This document shows positions 38,523 to 48,654 of a stretch of 54,629 nt of DNA, piece by piece. A program made the position numbers and the translations under genes. Source of the stretch: Candidatus Thalassarchaeaceae archaeon (GTDB lineage Archaea > Thermoplasmatota > Poseidoniia > Poseidoniales > Thalassarchaeaceae); contig JAJPRD010000008.1 in the NCBI GenBank assembly GCA_023700255.1, positions 1-54,629 on the forward strand, in the 5' to 3' direction. Within the stretch, counting starts at the first letter, position 1. The number at the start of each line of letters is the position of its first letter. The notes beneath the pieces are model-generated. The model made no database searches. It worked only from the letters and a program-made list of their open reading frames with translations, and was not told the DNA's origin.

Positions 38523-39668
38523 ATGGTGCGCCTCGGGCTACTAGTCAATCCAGATGCAGGTTTAGGGGGCCGATTGGGTTTGAAAGGCTCCGATGGGCAG
38601 GCAGAATATGCACGTTCACAAGGTGCCGAAGATAGAGCTGGACCTAGAGTTAAGGATGCATTACAGTACTTTGGAAATTTACATCGTGATACTTCTGAGA
38701 TTCAATGGTTTACTAGTGAGGGGAGGATGGGGTCTGATTGGGTTCCCAAGGACATTGAAATCGGAGAATTTGTAACTATACATAAATCACCTAAAACGAC
38801 GACTTCTTCCGATACTTCTGAATTAGTTATTTCATTGATAGAATCAGATATAGATTTACTATTATATGCTGGTGGGGATGGAACTACTAGGGATATAATT
38901 TCAGTGTTGGAATCTCAAGGTAAGTCTGAGATTCCAGTTATTGGAATTCCTTGCGGTGTGAAAATGCATTCTGGCTGTTTCGCATCATCTCCAAAGGCAG
39001 GTGCAGAAGTTCTATCTGCGTGGTTAAACGGTGATTTACTAATATCTAGTACCGAAGTTCTTGATTTAGATGAAGAGAAGTATCGTAATGGTGAATGGGT
39101 TGTCCGTCTTTATGCCGAAGCGAAGACTCCTGCATCACCTCGGTGGATGCAAGGTGCAAAAATGCGTGTTGAGGCAACTGGCGAAGAAGAAATAATTGAA
39201 GGACTAGCTGATCATATCAGAGAATTACTAATTAATGATAATAGACTAATTATTTGGGGCTCAGGGGGGACTCTTAGAACCATCTCGAATATGGTGGGTT
39301 TTGAGGGTACTGTGCTCGGAATAGATGCTTCAATAGGGTCCAAACAGATTGGTACTGACTTAAATGAAAAACAATTATTGAGTTTATTATCCACTCATAT
39401 TGGTGATATTACTCTCCTTCTTTCACCTATGGGTGGGCAAGGTTTTCTAATAGGACGTGGGAATTTACAACTTTCCCCCGAAGTTCTTAAAAAAATAACT
39501 ATAGCTAATATTCTTGGTGTAGTAACACCTGCTAAATTACTATCAGTGCGCCGTTTACGTATAGAAACTGGAGATGAAGATTTAGATAAGGAATTTGCTG
39601 TAAAAAAATATCTTAAAGTATTACAAGGATATAGAACAACAAGAGTTTTACCCTTGGCAGTCGATTAA
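38523..39668 (+). CDS. ATP-NAD kinase / AcoX-like diacylglycerol-kinase-fold family protein
   Basis: 'GLLVNPDAGLGGRLGLKGSDG', 'LLLYAGGDGTTRDII', 'VIGIPCGVKMHSGCFASSPKAGAEVL'. Confidence 0.85.
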   Translation: MVRLGLLVNPDAGLGGRLGLKGSDGQAEYARSQGAEDRAGPRVKDALQYFGNLHRDTSEIQWFTSEGRMGSDWVPKDIEIGEFVTIHKSPKTTTSSDTSELVISLIESDIDLLLYAGGDGTTRDIISVLESQGKSEIPVIGIPCGVKMHSGCFASSPKAGAEVLSAWLNGDLLISSTEVLDLDEEKYRNGEWVVRLYAEAKTPASPRWMQGAKMRVEATGEEEIIEGLADHIRELLINDNRLIIWGSGGTLRTISNMVGFEGTVLGIDASIGSKQIGTDLNEKQLLSLLSTHIGDITLLLSPMGGQGFLIGRGNLQLSPEVLKKITIANILGVVTPAKLLSVRRLRIETGDEDLDKEFAVKKYLKVLQGYRTTRVLPLAVD

Positions 39669-39676
39669 TCATTCGT

Positions 39677-41332
39677 TTATATTTCTAGACCTGTTGCTGC
39701 CATAAGTAGGCCGAGAAACGGCGGACTTGGTCTCCCTGGTCTTGACTTAAATTCAGGATGATATTGTGTACCTACGTAGTATGGATGATTATTTAATTCC
39801 ATAATTTCACACCTCTGTCCAGTTTCATCTTTACCTACATATATTAACCCAGCATTTTCTATCTGAGAAATTAATTCTGGATTTACTTCATATCTGTGCC
39901 TATGTCTTTCATCAACGTATGATTTGTTACCATATAATCTCTTAATCTTACAATCTTCAACTAAAAATGGAGTGGGTTTTGTTCCCAGTCTCATAGTCCC
40001 ACCCATGTGTGTTTTGGATATTTCTGGCATGAACACTACTGCCGGTTGTTTCGTATTTTCATCAAACTCAGTAGAATTGGCGTTCTCCATACCTAATACG
40101 TTTCTACAAAATTCTATAGTTGCAATTTGTAATCCAAGGCATACACCTAGGAATGGGACTTTATTCACTCTTGCATATTCTGCTGCCTTGATTTTCCCTT
40201 CTATTCCTCTGACACCAAATCCTCCCGGTACAAGTATTCCGTCAGCAGACTTTAGCACATCCCAAGCTTCAGAGTATTTTTCAGGATCTTCCTTCAGCAT
40301 CTTTTCATCAAGACTTTCTGACTCAATCCAGTTTATTTCTAACTTCCTATTGACCTCGTATGATGAATGTTGTAATGCTTTAATGACACTAAGGTATGAG
40401 TCAGAAAGACCCGTGTACTTTCCTACCATGGCAATTTTAATGACCTCTTCAAGATTATCTACAGTATTAGCCATTGCAATCCAATCATCAAGAAGAGGTC
40501 TCGATTTAGGTAAATCAAAACCAATTTCTTTAGCTAGAACTTCACTTACTCCTTGTTCCTCTAGGAGTATTGGGATACGATAGATATTCGAGACATCATG
40601 CGCTGAAACAACCGCTTCTGGAGAAACATGGCAGAAAGCTGCTAATTTTTGTCTTGTCTCAGTATCTAATGGATGTTCTGATCGACAAACAAGAATGTCT
40701 GGTATTATACCTAATCCCCTAAGTTCTTTCACTGTGTGTTGTGTAGGTTTGGTTTTTTGCTCTCCCACTGGACCCATAACTGGAACTAAACTAACATGGA
40801 CAAAGCAAATATTTTCTTCTCCGACTCTAAACTGAAACTGCCTTAGTGCTTCGATGAAAGGAGCACTTTCAATGTCTCCTACGGTGCCGCCTAGTTCTAT
40901 TACGCAAGCATCAGGTATCTCCCCGCTTCCATCACTAGGAGTATCTGCAACACGTTCAATCCACTCTTGAATCTCATTCGTGATATGAGGGATGACTTGG
41001 ACAGTTTTACCCAAATAATCTCCTCTCCTTTCTCTCTCAATTACTGACTGGTAAACTTTTCCAGTTGTTATGTTGTTATCTTTTGTCAGAGAGATATCGA
41101 GAAACCTCTCATAATTCCCTAAATCTAAATCAACTTCTCCGCCATCATCTAGGACATAGACTTCTCCATGTTCAAAGGGTGACATAGTCCCCGCATCACA
41201 ATTAAGATAAGGATCTATTTTTACACAAGTGACTCTCAGTCCAGCGGATTTTAGTAAAACTCCTATGCTACTCGCTGTTATTCCTTTACCTAGTCCTGAT
41301 AAGACTCCACCCGTGACAACTACATACTTCAT
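39677..41332 (-). CDS. pyrG: CTP synthase
   Basis: '[77 protein letters not shown]', 'LGVCLGLQ' GATase. Confidence 0.98.
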   Translation of the reverse strand: MKYVVVTGGVLSGLGKGITASSIGVLLKSAGLRVTCVKIDPYLNCDAGTMSPFEHGEVYVLDDGGEVDLDLGNYERFLDISLTKDNNITTGKVYQSVIERERRGDYLGKTVQVIPHITNEIQEWIERVADTPSDGSGEIPDACVIELGGTVGDIESAPFIEALRQFQFRVGEENICFVHVSLVPVMGPVGEQKTKPTQHTVKELRGLGIIPDILVCRSEHPLDTETRQKLAAFCHVSPEAVVSAHDVSNIYRIPILLEEQGVSEVLAKEIGFDLPKSRPLLDDWIAMANTVDNLEEVIKIAMVGKYTGLSDSYLSVIKALQHSSYEVNRKLEINWIESESLDEKMLKEDPEKYSEAWDVLKSADGILVPGGFGVRGIEGKIKAAEYARVNKVPFLGVCLGLQIATIEFCRNVLGMENANSTEFDENTKQPAVVFMPEISKTHMGGTMRLGTKPTPFLVEDCKIKRLYGNKSYVDERHRHRYEVNPELISQIENAGLIYVGKDETGQRCEIMELNNHPYYVGTQYHPEFKSRPGRPSPPFLGLLMAATGLEI

Positions 41333-41442
41333 TCAATCAACGGGGTTTGAAGCCAACGTATCTCTCCTATCAACATTCCTTCGGTGGCTCCCATAAAATA
41401 CTCTTTGCTAAGTCTAAGTATCTCTATCCTTTCGGTTAACTT

Positions 41443-42393
41443 ATGTCGGAGGTAGCGGATGGGAGGATATTAGTCACAGGTGCCCTAGGACAAATCGGTA
41501 CTGATTTAGTAGAACGTCTTAGAGAGATTCATGGTTCAGAAATGGTTGTAGCTAGTGATATTCGTGAAATACCTGATCATCCTTGTGTATTGAATGGCCC
41601 ATTTTTAATTCTCGATGTCTTGAGTGATAAGATACTGAAATTAGTTCCTGAAGAAAATATTCAAACTATATACCATTTAGCAGCAATTCTTTCTGCAAAT
41701 GGTGAGGTCAATCCTGAATTATGCGAATCGATTAATGTTGATGGTACAAGAAACATTTTAGAAGCGGCTAGAATACACGGTTCTCGCGTATTCATTCCTT
41801 CCTCAATCGCTGTGTTTGGTCCGGATGCTCCAAAACATGCACCTCAAATAACTGCTCTTAATCCTACAACTAAGTATGGTATGACCAAAGTTGATTGTGA
41901 GATAATGGGGATGATGTATTGGATAAATCACGGAGTGGATGTTAGAGGTATTAGGTATCCTGGAATCATATCTTGGAAGTCCCAGGTGAGTGGAGGAACT
42001 ACTGATTATGCAGTTGATATATTTCATGCTGCATTATCGGAGGGGAAATCATATGACTGCTTCCTTAAGGCAGATACAAAACTACCTATGATGTATATGG
42101 AAGACGCAATCAAAGCAACGATATCACTGATGGATGAACCATTGGAATCAATGAGTTTGGCGCGTTGTGGATATAATGTCTCAGGGTTATCATTTTGTGC
42201 TGAAGAGCTATTCTCTGAGATCAAAAAACATATTCCTGATTTCATTTGCGAGTATAAGCCAGATGTACGTCAGAATTATGCCGATTCTTGGCCTGATTCG
42301 ATAGATGACAGCGTTGCAAGAAAAGATTGGAATTGGCAACCTAGTTTTGAACTAGAAGAATTAGTTGAAGATATGATCAAGAATCTTTCTTAA
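41443..42393 (+). CDS. SDR-type L-threonine 3-dehydrogenase-like NAD-dependent epimerase family protein
   Basis: 'RILVTGALGQIGTDLVERLR', 'YGMTKVDCEIMG', 'RYPGIISWKSQVSGGTTDYAVDIFHAAL', 'DVRQNYADSWPDSIDDSVARKDWNW' (SDR-TDH signature). Confidence 0.85.
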   Translation: MSEVADGRILVTGALGQIGTDLVERLREIHGSEMVVASDIREIPDHPCVLNGPFLILDVLSDKILKLVPEENIQTIYHLAAILSANGEVNPELCESINVDGTRNILEAARIHGSRVFIPSSIAVFGPDAPKHAPQITALNPTTKYGMTKVDCEIMGMMYWINHGVDVRGIRYPGIISWKSQVSGGTTDYAVDIFHAALSEGKSYDCFLKADTKLPMMYMEDAIKATISLMDEPLESMSLARCGYNVSGLSFCAEELFSEIKKHIPDFICEYKPDVRQNYADSWPDSIDDSVARKDWNWQPSFELEELVEDMIKNLS

Positions 42394-42397
42394 TGGT

Positions 42398-44008
42398 TTA
42401 ATTATCATCGATTTGATTACTCCAATCAGGTGTCTCAGGTCCTTGTTTAGCCCATAATACATCGTCAATCCTTAGGACACTAATTGCAGCTTCAGTAGCT
42501 CCTGTTATCGCATGCCTTGCAACGAAAATTGGGTCGAATATTCCTTCTTCATACATGTTAGTAACTTCTCCTGTGTTTCCATTAACACCAATCCATGGTC
42601 CTTCTTCAACATTCTTTGATTGAGCGGCTGAAAGTGTCAAAAGAGTATCTATAGGGTCATGACCTGCATTTTCCGCTAAAGTCCTTGGAACTATTTCCAA
42701 TGCTGCAGCATATGCCTCTATCGCCATTTGCTCCCTTCCTGATTGTGTAGTGGAAAAATGTCTTAATTTTCGAGCTAGATGAGTTTGAGTAGCCCCACCA
42801 CCGGGTAATATTCTATTTTCTGTTATCAATCTATAACTAACGCCTAAAGCATCGTCAAAAGACCTGCCAACCTCATCTCTAAGTTCTGGTGTCGAGCCTC
42901 TTAAAATCATAGTCATTGCTCCACCTAAAGTCCCTTCGATTTTAGTATAGTTAACAGATCCAATATTTTCCTCAGAGCGTGATGAATAACTCCCAATATC
43001 TTCTTTAGTAATCCTTCCAACCTTTCTAATCATATTTGTACCAGTTAGTCTTGAGAGCCTTTCTAAATCCTCTCTCTCAAATCTCCTATATGCGGTAATT
43101 CCTGCTCTTGACAGCATAGGGACTGCATCATCAGCGATTCCATCTCTGACTATTAACAAATCTATTTTTAAATCATGCAGATGGTCGACCATATCTTGAA
43201 GATGATTATTATCACGCTCATGGAATTCTTTTAGAACCCCTAAATCATTTACTTCTATTTGAGCTTCTAACTCTAATTTTTGATTTTCTAGAGCTCCATC
43301 CAATATGGCAATATTCCCTCCATCTGAAAATCGAGGAGTATTTCTATCAATTCTAGTTTTTGCTAGGACCAAGGCAGGTACAAGTTCACTATCCAATGCT
43401 TTACCACCTGAGATCTGTATTCTTTTTATTCTCAGTCTCTCCAAATCATTACCGCCTTCTTCACCAACCAAGGCTTCTGCTGCATCTAAGGCTAATTCAG
43501 TCAAATGCGACGATAGTAGGTGATCTATCTTACCCTGTAATGAGGTTCTAACGACAGATCTTTTCATATTCTTATCTGTTGCTATACGTGCTATCGAATC
43601 TAACTCTCTGAGTGCTTCTTCATTTGCAATCCTATATCCATTTATGATTAGAGATGGGTGGACTCCAGAACGAACTAATTCTAGAGAATTTTGTAACATT
43701 TCTGCCATTAATATGACAGTAGTAGTGGTGCCATCTCTAGCAGATTTATCCTGAGAACTTGATGATGCAATTAATAAATTTGCAGTGGGGTGTTCAACTC
43801 TTGCAGTTTCTAGAACAGTGACTCCATCATTTGTCACAGTGGCCTCTCCTGCATCATTAACTAACATTTTATCTAATCCTCTTGGTCCAAGAGTTGAGCG
43901 GATTGCGTTTGAAAGAGATACTGCTGCTGCTACGTTACGAACCAATGCTGTTCTACCATGGATACGGTCAGTATCCTCTAAAGCAACTTCATGTTCAACA
44001 TCAGCCAT
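42398..44008 (-). CDS. Thermosome subunit (group II chaperonin)
   Basis: 'NVAAAVSLSNAIRSTLGPRGLDKMLVNDAGEATVTNDGVTVLE', 'DGTTTTVILMAEML', 'ILPGGGATQTHLARKLR'. Confidence 0.96.
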   Translation of the reverse strand: MADVEHEVALEDTDRIHGRTALVRNVAAAVSLSNAIRSTLGPRGLDKMLVNDAGEATVTNDGVTVLETARVEHPTANLLIASSSSQDKSARDGTTTTVILMAEMLQNSLELVRSGVHPSLIINGYRIANEEALRELDSIARIATDKNMKRSVVRTSLQGKIDHLLSSHLTELALDAAEALVGEEGGNDLERLRIKRIQISGGKALDSELVPALVLAKTRIDRNTPRFSDGGNIAILDGALENQKLELEAQIEVNDLGVLKEFHERDNNHLQDMVDHLHDLKIDLLIVRDGIADDAVPMLSRAGITAYRRFEREDLERLSRLTGTNMIRKVGRITKEDIGSYSSRSEENIGSVNYTKIEGTLGGAMTMILRGSTPELRDEVGRSFDDALGVSYRLITENRILPGGGATQTHLARKLRHFSTTQSGREQMAIEAYAAALEIVPRTLAENAGHDPIDTLLTLSAAQSKNVEEGPWIGVNGNTGEVTNMYEEGIFDPIFVARHAITGATEAAISVLRIDDVLWAKQGPETPDWSNQIDDN

Positions 44009-44166
44009 CTAGGCTCTGCGACTAACTAACCTGATTTGAAACCGTTCCTAGAGGCTCCAATAAATATTTTACTAAACCGTCTCAAATTTATAGAGAATTA
44101 TTTGCGTGAGGTTCATAAGGGATAGGCTCTCCCCACTATACAACCTTAAGTTGAGTAGTGGTATTT

Positions 44167-44772
44167 ATGGAAGATACTAATAGAGATGAATGGGAAGACA
44201 AAATGCTCAAAGAGATGGTGAAAATGTTCAGTGAAATGGGCATGCCAATAGATATGTCAATGCTTCAGAACATGATGTCTCAGGTACGTGAACAATTTGA
44301 GAAAATTGGGATTGACCCCGAGAAAATGGCTAATAAAGACCTTAAAATCGATATAAATGGCGATCCTGATGAGTTCCGTCGAACGATGGAATCAATGCTC
44401 AACGGTCCCGAAGGAATTTCAAAATTATTTAGAGATATTGGAATTAATGTGCAAGTTAATAATCCTACTCCGGTAGTAGATGCTGAGCTAGATCATGTAG
44501 AGGAAGTTGATGAGAAACTTCTCGAAGCCGATATTCATATTCATGAAGACCGAATGTATGCAACCATTGATCTCTCTAGACAATTAGAAATCATTGAGTC
44601 TGAAATCGAACTTAACTTAATTGATGGCGGAACCATTCTTCAACTAATGAAAAAGACTCAACTACGCCCCTTCAAAAAATTTGACTTACCAGAATCAGTC
44701 GCTCAAATTGTAGATTGGAGCCTAAATAATGGCATACTTGATGTAATATTCAATATTAAAAATAATAATTGA
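44167..44772 (+). CDS. Hsp20/CS-domain-like protein with Met-rich helical N-terminus
   Basis: C-terminal '[43 protein letters not shown]...[26 protein letters not shown]' has the beta-sandwich strand pattern of alpha-crystallin/CS domains. Confidence 0.55.
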   Translation: MEDTNRDEWEDKMLKEMVKMFSEMGMPIDMSMLQNMMSQVREQFEKIGIDPEKMANKDLKIDINGDPDEFRRTMESMLNGPEGISKLFRDIGINVQVNNPTPVVDAELDHVEEVDEKLLEADIHIHEDRMYATIDLSRQLEIIESEIELNLIDGGTILQLMKKTQLRPFKKFDLPESVAQIVDWSLNNGILDVIFNIKNNN

Positions 44773-44788
44773 AAAAGGATGTGAAAAA

Positions 44789-46666
44789 ATGAGTGGACCT
44801 GTAATTGGAATAGATCTTGGAACGACAAATAGCTGTGTGGCAACTCTCGAGGGGGGTCAAGCGGTAGTGATTGCAAACTCAGAAGGTTCACGAACAACTC
44901 CTTCTGTTGTTGCCTTCAGTAAAGATGGGGAACGTCTAGTTGGAGTTACTGCGAAACGTCAGGCAGTGACTAATTCTGAAAGAACCATTCTTTCTGTGAA
45001 AAGAGAAATGGGTACTGATTGGACAAAGAGTATTGATGAGAATGAATATACTCCACAAGAAGTTTCTGCATTTATATTGCAAAAATTAAAGGCTGATGCA
45101 GAATCATATTTGGGTCGAGAGGTAAGTCAAGCTGTTATTACATGTCCAGCGTATTTCACTGATGCTCAAAGAAAAGCCACACAAGATGCTGGTAGAATTG
45201 CAGGATTAGAAGTTTTGAGAATTATCAATGAACCTACTGCTGCAGCTTTGGCATATGGTGTCGATAAAGCTGAAGATCAAACTATTCTTGTTTATGACTT
45301 AGGAGGCGGTACATTCGATGTATCTGTTCTAGAGATATACCTGGTTGATGGCCAACCTCAGATTGAAGTTAAAGCAACAAGTGGAGATAATAGGCTAGGA
45401 GGAGATGACTTCGACCATGTAGTTGTTGAGTGGATAATTAGTGAGTACAAGAAAACCTCTGGTATCGATTTAGGTAAGGATATGCAAGCGATGAGTCGAT
45501 TGAGGGAGGCGGCTGAAAAAGCCAAAATTGAACTTTCTGGGACCTCAATGTCTCAAATTAATTTACCATTTATTACTATGAAAGATGGTCAGCCAGAACA
45601 TCTGGATCTTTCACTTTCTAAAGCTAAATTTGAAGATTTAATCTCTGATTTGGTGGAGCGGACAATGGGTCCAACAAGAAGGGCTATGAAAGATGCAGGA
45701 ATCGGCAAAGGGGATGTTGACAAAGTAATTCTTGTTGGTGGCTCTACTCGTGTACCTGCTGTCCAAACTGCTATTGAATCAGAGGTAGGGAAATCTCCTT
45801 TTAAGGGGATAAATCCGGATGAAGCAGTTGCTTTAGGCGCTGCACTTCAAGCTGGAATAATTGTAGGTGATGAAGGGGTGACGGATGTTCTTCTTCTTGA
45901 TGTTACACCACTTACTCTAGGCATAGAAACATTGGGTGGAATTATGACTACCATGATTGAAAGGAATACTACAATCCCTTCACGTCGTTCCGAAACATTC
46001 TCAACAGCTGCTGATAATCAGCCAGCAGTTGAAGTTCATGTGCTTCAGGGCGAACGTGAATTTGCAAATGATAATACTACTCTTGGAAGATTTCATCTCA
46101 TGGGTATCCCTCCATCACCTCGAGGATTGCCTCAAATTGAAGTCACATTCGATATTGATGCCAATGGTATAGTGGATGTTTCTGCAAAAGATCTTGGTAC
46201 AGGTACTGAGCAATCTATTAAGATTGAAAGTCAAACTTCTTTGTCAGAGGATGATATCAAACAGAAGATAAGTGATGCTGAAGAATTTGCAGAGGATGAT
46301 AAGCGTAGAAAAACTAGGGTTGAATTAAGAAATACAGCTGATAGTATAGTATATCAAACACGTAGAACAATTGATGAAACTAAGGAAAAATTATCTGAAG
46401 AGGTAGTGACTCCTGTTTTAGATAAACTCAAAGAGTTAGAGTCATTGATAACTAAGGAAGATAAACCTGTTTCTGACGATGATCTTGATGAAATAGGGAT
46501 ACAGTCGCGGATTCAGGAATTAGAAGAACTAATGCATAATTTATCGTCTAAATTATATGAAGCAGCATCAGCAGAAATGTCTGATGATGAAGATACCGAG
46601 ACTGCTGAAGGCGATGGGGACGTTGTAGAGGCAGATTTCGAAGTTCTTGATTCAGAAGATGAGTGA
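44789..46666 (+). CDS. dnaK: Hsp70 chaperone DnaK
   Basis: '[37 protein letters not shown]', '[16 protein letters not shown]', '[14 protein letters not shown]'. Confidence 0.98.
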   Translation: MSGPVIGIDLGTTNSCVATLEGGQAVVIANSEGSRTTPSVVAFSKDGERLVGVTAKRQAVTNSERTILSVKREMGTDWTKSIDENEYTPQEVSAFILQKLKADAESYLGREVSQAVITCPAYFTDAQRKATQDAGRIAGLEVLRIINEPTAAALAYGVDKAEDQTILVYDLGGGTFDVSVLEIYLVDGQPQIEVKATSGDNRLGGDDFDHVVVEWIISEYKKTSGIDLGKDMQAMSRLREAAEKAKIELSGTSMSQINLPFITMKDGQPEHLDLSLSKAKFEDLISDLVERTMGPTRRAMKDAGIGKGDVDKVILVGGSTRVPAVQTAIESEVGKSPFKGINPDEAVALGAALQAGIIVGDEGVTDVLLLDVTPLTLGIETLGGIMTTMIERNTTIPSRRSETFSTAADNQPAVEVHVLQGEREFANDNTTLGRFHLMGIPPSPRGLPQIEVTFDIDANGIVDVSAKDLGTGTEQSIKIESQTSLSEDDIKQKISDAEEFAEDDKRRKTRVELRNTADSIVYQTRRTIDETKEKLSEEVVTPVLDKLKELESLITKEDKPVSDDDLDEIGIQSRIQELEELMHNLSSKLYEAASAEMSDDEDTETAEGDGDVVEADFEVLDSEDE

Positions 46667-46901
46667 TTCTATGTCAAACCGATCTTTGCAACAAATAAAA
46701 GTTGGGTCTAAACCTCTTTATCGCCCTCGTTCAGATAGAATTCTCTTTGGGGTATGCTCTGGTTTCGCTAGGAAGTTAGGGATATCTTCTAATGTTTCTA
46801 GGGTGATATTTTTGCTTCTTACATTGATGACATCAGGGGCTTTTTCAATTACTTATCTGATTGCATTTTTACTTATTCCTCAAGAGCCAATTAATTCTTA
46901 G
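46659..46901 (+). CDS. PspC domain small membrane protein
   Basis: '[57 protein letters not shown]' PspC pattern; overlaps dnaK end. Confidence 0.88.
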   Translation: MSDSMSNRSLQQIKVGSKPLYRPRSDRILFGVCSGFARKLGISSNVSRVIFLLLTLMTSGAFSITYLIAFLLIPQEPINS

Positions 46902-48424
46902 TTTTGAGTAATTAAACGATGTAATAAACGTACTTGTACGCCAGTTGCCCCATGACCTACTGTGGCATTATTTTCTCCACCCCAAATCCCCGCAGTCCCA
47001 GCAATGTCGAGATGTGCCCATGGGATTTGCGTATTTTCTCCTTCACTATTTTCTCTTTTCTGGATGAATTGTTTTAGGAACCCTGCTGCCTGACTAGCCC
47101 CTCCCCAACGACCTTTTCCTTGATTACGCACATCTGCAATCTTGGACGAAGTCATTTGCTTTTCGAAAGCAGGTAACATTGGCATCGGCCAAGAGATCTC
47201 ATCAACCTCATCACCAATTTTCTTAATTTTTTGAGACAAAGATTGGTTATTGGAAAATAATCCTGTTGCTTCATGGCCAAGTGCAACTACAATGGATCCA
47301 GTTAACGTTGCTAGGTCTATGATATATGATGGATTCAGCTCTCCTGCCTTCCATAATCCATCCGCGAGAACATTGCGTCCTTCTGCATCTGTATTTAGTA
47401 CCTCGATAGTTTTACCTGAGTAAGTATCAATTACATCTCCTGGGCGATATGCTTCTGCGCTTGGCATGTTTTCAGCCATACATGTAATCCCATTAATACG
47501 TCCTTTGTGTCCTGTAGCATAAAGTGCCTGAAAAAGTCCAAATACAGTTGCTGAACCATGCATATCTAGTTTCATTTCATCCATTCCTGCACTGCCCTTG
47601 ATAGAAATTCCTCCCGAATCAAAAGTTATTCCCTTTCCTACAATGCAAGGTACTTCTGAATTTATCTCTTTATCTGGATTTAAACGGAAAAATACCATAC
47701 AAGGCTTGTGTATACTTCCCTTTCCAACTTCAATGAGTGCATACATTCCCTCTTTTCGAAGTCGTTCATAATCCCAAACTTCCACTTCCACACTTTTTTT
47801 CCCTTTCGCCCATTCAAGAGCTCTTTTCCCAAACTCTTCAGGGTAAAGTCGGTTTGCTGGCTCATTACCTAAATCACGCGCTAGATGCACTCCAGTTGCT
47901 ATGCTTGATGATTTTATGACTTCTTTATTCAAATCTTTTTGATATCTATCTATTGTTTGACAGATTAGGCTCCAAGGACCTTTATCTTCTTGGTCTTTAT
48001 TTTGATATTTTTCAAATGTATAGTCACGGAGAATAAATCCTTCTGTAAAAGCAGCCATCATATCTACTTTCCAACCAGTCGTAAATCGGATCACAATTTG
48101 CGTACCATGTTTTTTAGAAAGAGATGCAAAACATTTAGCTCCATTATCTCTAGATATTTTAGTCGTCAAATCTTTTTGTTTCCCTAGACCAAGAAGAATT
48201 ATTTGACAATTTTTAGTCCATATTCTCAAAGACTCTCCTATTTCACCACTGTATGCCTCACTTGAAATTGCAGATTTTACAGCAATACTTGCACTACGTC
48301 CTAGGCCCGTTGTTGCATTATTTGGCGATTTGCTTAATCCTTCAAAAAGGGGGATTACCATTATATTTCCAGTTTCTATAAAACCACTTGTGGCTACTTC
48401 CATACATGTGCGATTACGTTCCAT
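46898..48424 (-). CDS. pepA: Leucyl aminopeptidase (M17)
   Basis: 'VGKGITFDSGGISIKGSAGMDEMKLDMHGSA', 'VLNTDAEGRNVLADGLW' signature. Confidence 0.95.
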   Translation of the reverse strand: MERNRTCMEVATSGFIETGNIMVIPLFEGLSKSPNNATTGLGRSASIAVKSAISSEAYSGEIGESLRIWTKNCQIILLGLGKQKDLTTKISRDNGAKCFASLSKKHGTQIVIRFTTGWKVDMMAAFTEGFILRDYTFEKYQNKDQEDKGPWSLICQTIDRYQKDLNKEVIKSSSIATGVHLARDLGNEPANRLYPEEFGKRALEWAKGKKSVEVEVWDYERLRKEGMYALIEVGKGSIHKPCMVFFRLNPDKEINSEVPCIVGKGITFDSGGISIKGSAGMDEMKLDMHGSATVFGLFQALYATGHKGRINGITCMAENMPSAEAYRPGDVIDTYSGKTIEVLNTDAEGRNVLADGLWKAGELNPSYIIDLATLTGSIVVALGHEATGLFSNNQSLSQKIKKIGDEVDEISWPMPMLPAFEKQMTSSKIADVRNQGKGRWGGASQAAGFLKQFIQKRENSEGENTQIPWAHLDIAGTAGIWGGENNATVGHGATGVQVRLLHRLITQN

Positions 48425-48654
48425 TATACAAACAATCGTCTCTGAAAGTGTGAATTTCAGAATCTTTTTGTTCTTAATGATATTAATTAAATGCTCATAT
48501 GTGTTATTTTTAAAAACTAATTATTATAGTAGTTATTAGCTGATAATCATCATTCATACTTTTTATTGTTTTCAAAATTAATTCAATGACCTCATGAATA
48601 ATTCTTAATTTAGAAATGCAAATGGTTCTAGGCAGGGACCCTTGCAGACAATAC

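Noticed and set aside
39924-40583. 219-aa plus ORF antisense to pyrG
   Set aside because: Long antisense open frame but Ser/Thr/Pro-rich shadow of CTP synthase codons.
43305-44012. Plus ORFs antisense to thermosome (43305-43523, 43360-43551, 43785-44012)
   Set aside because: Shadow ORFs of the chaperonin gene.
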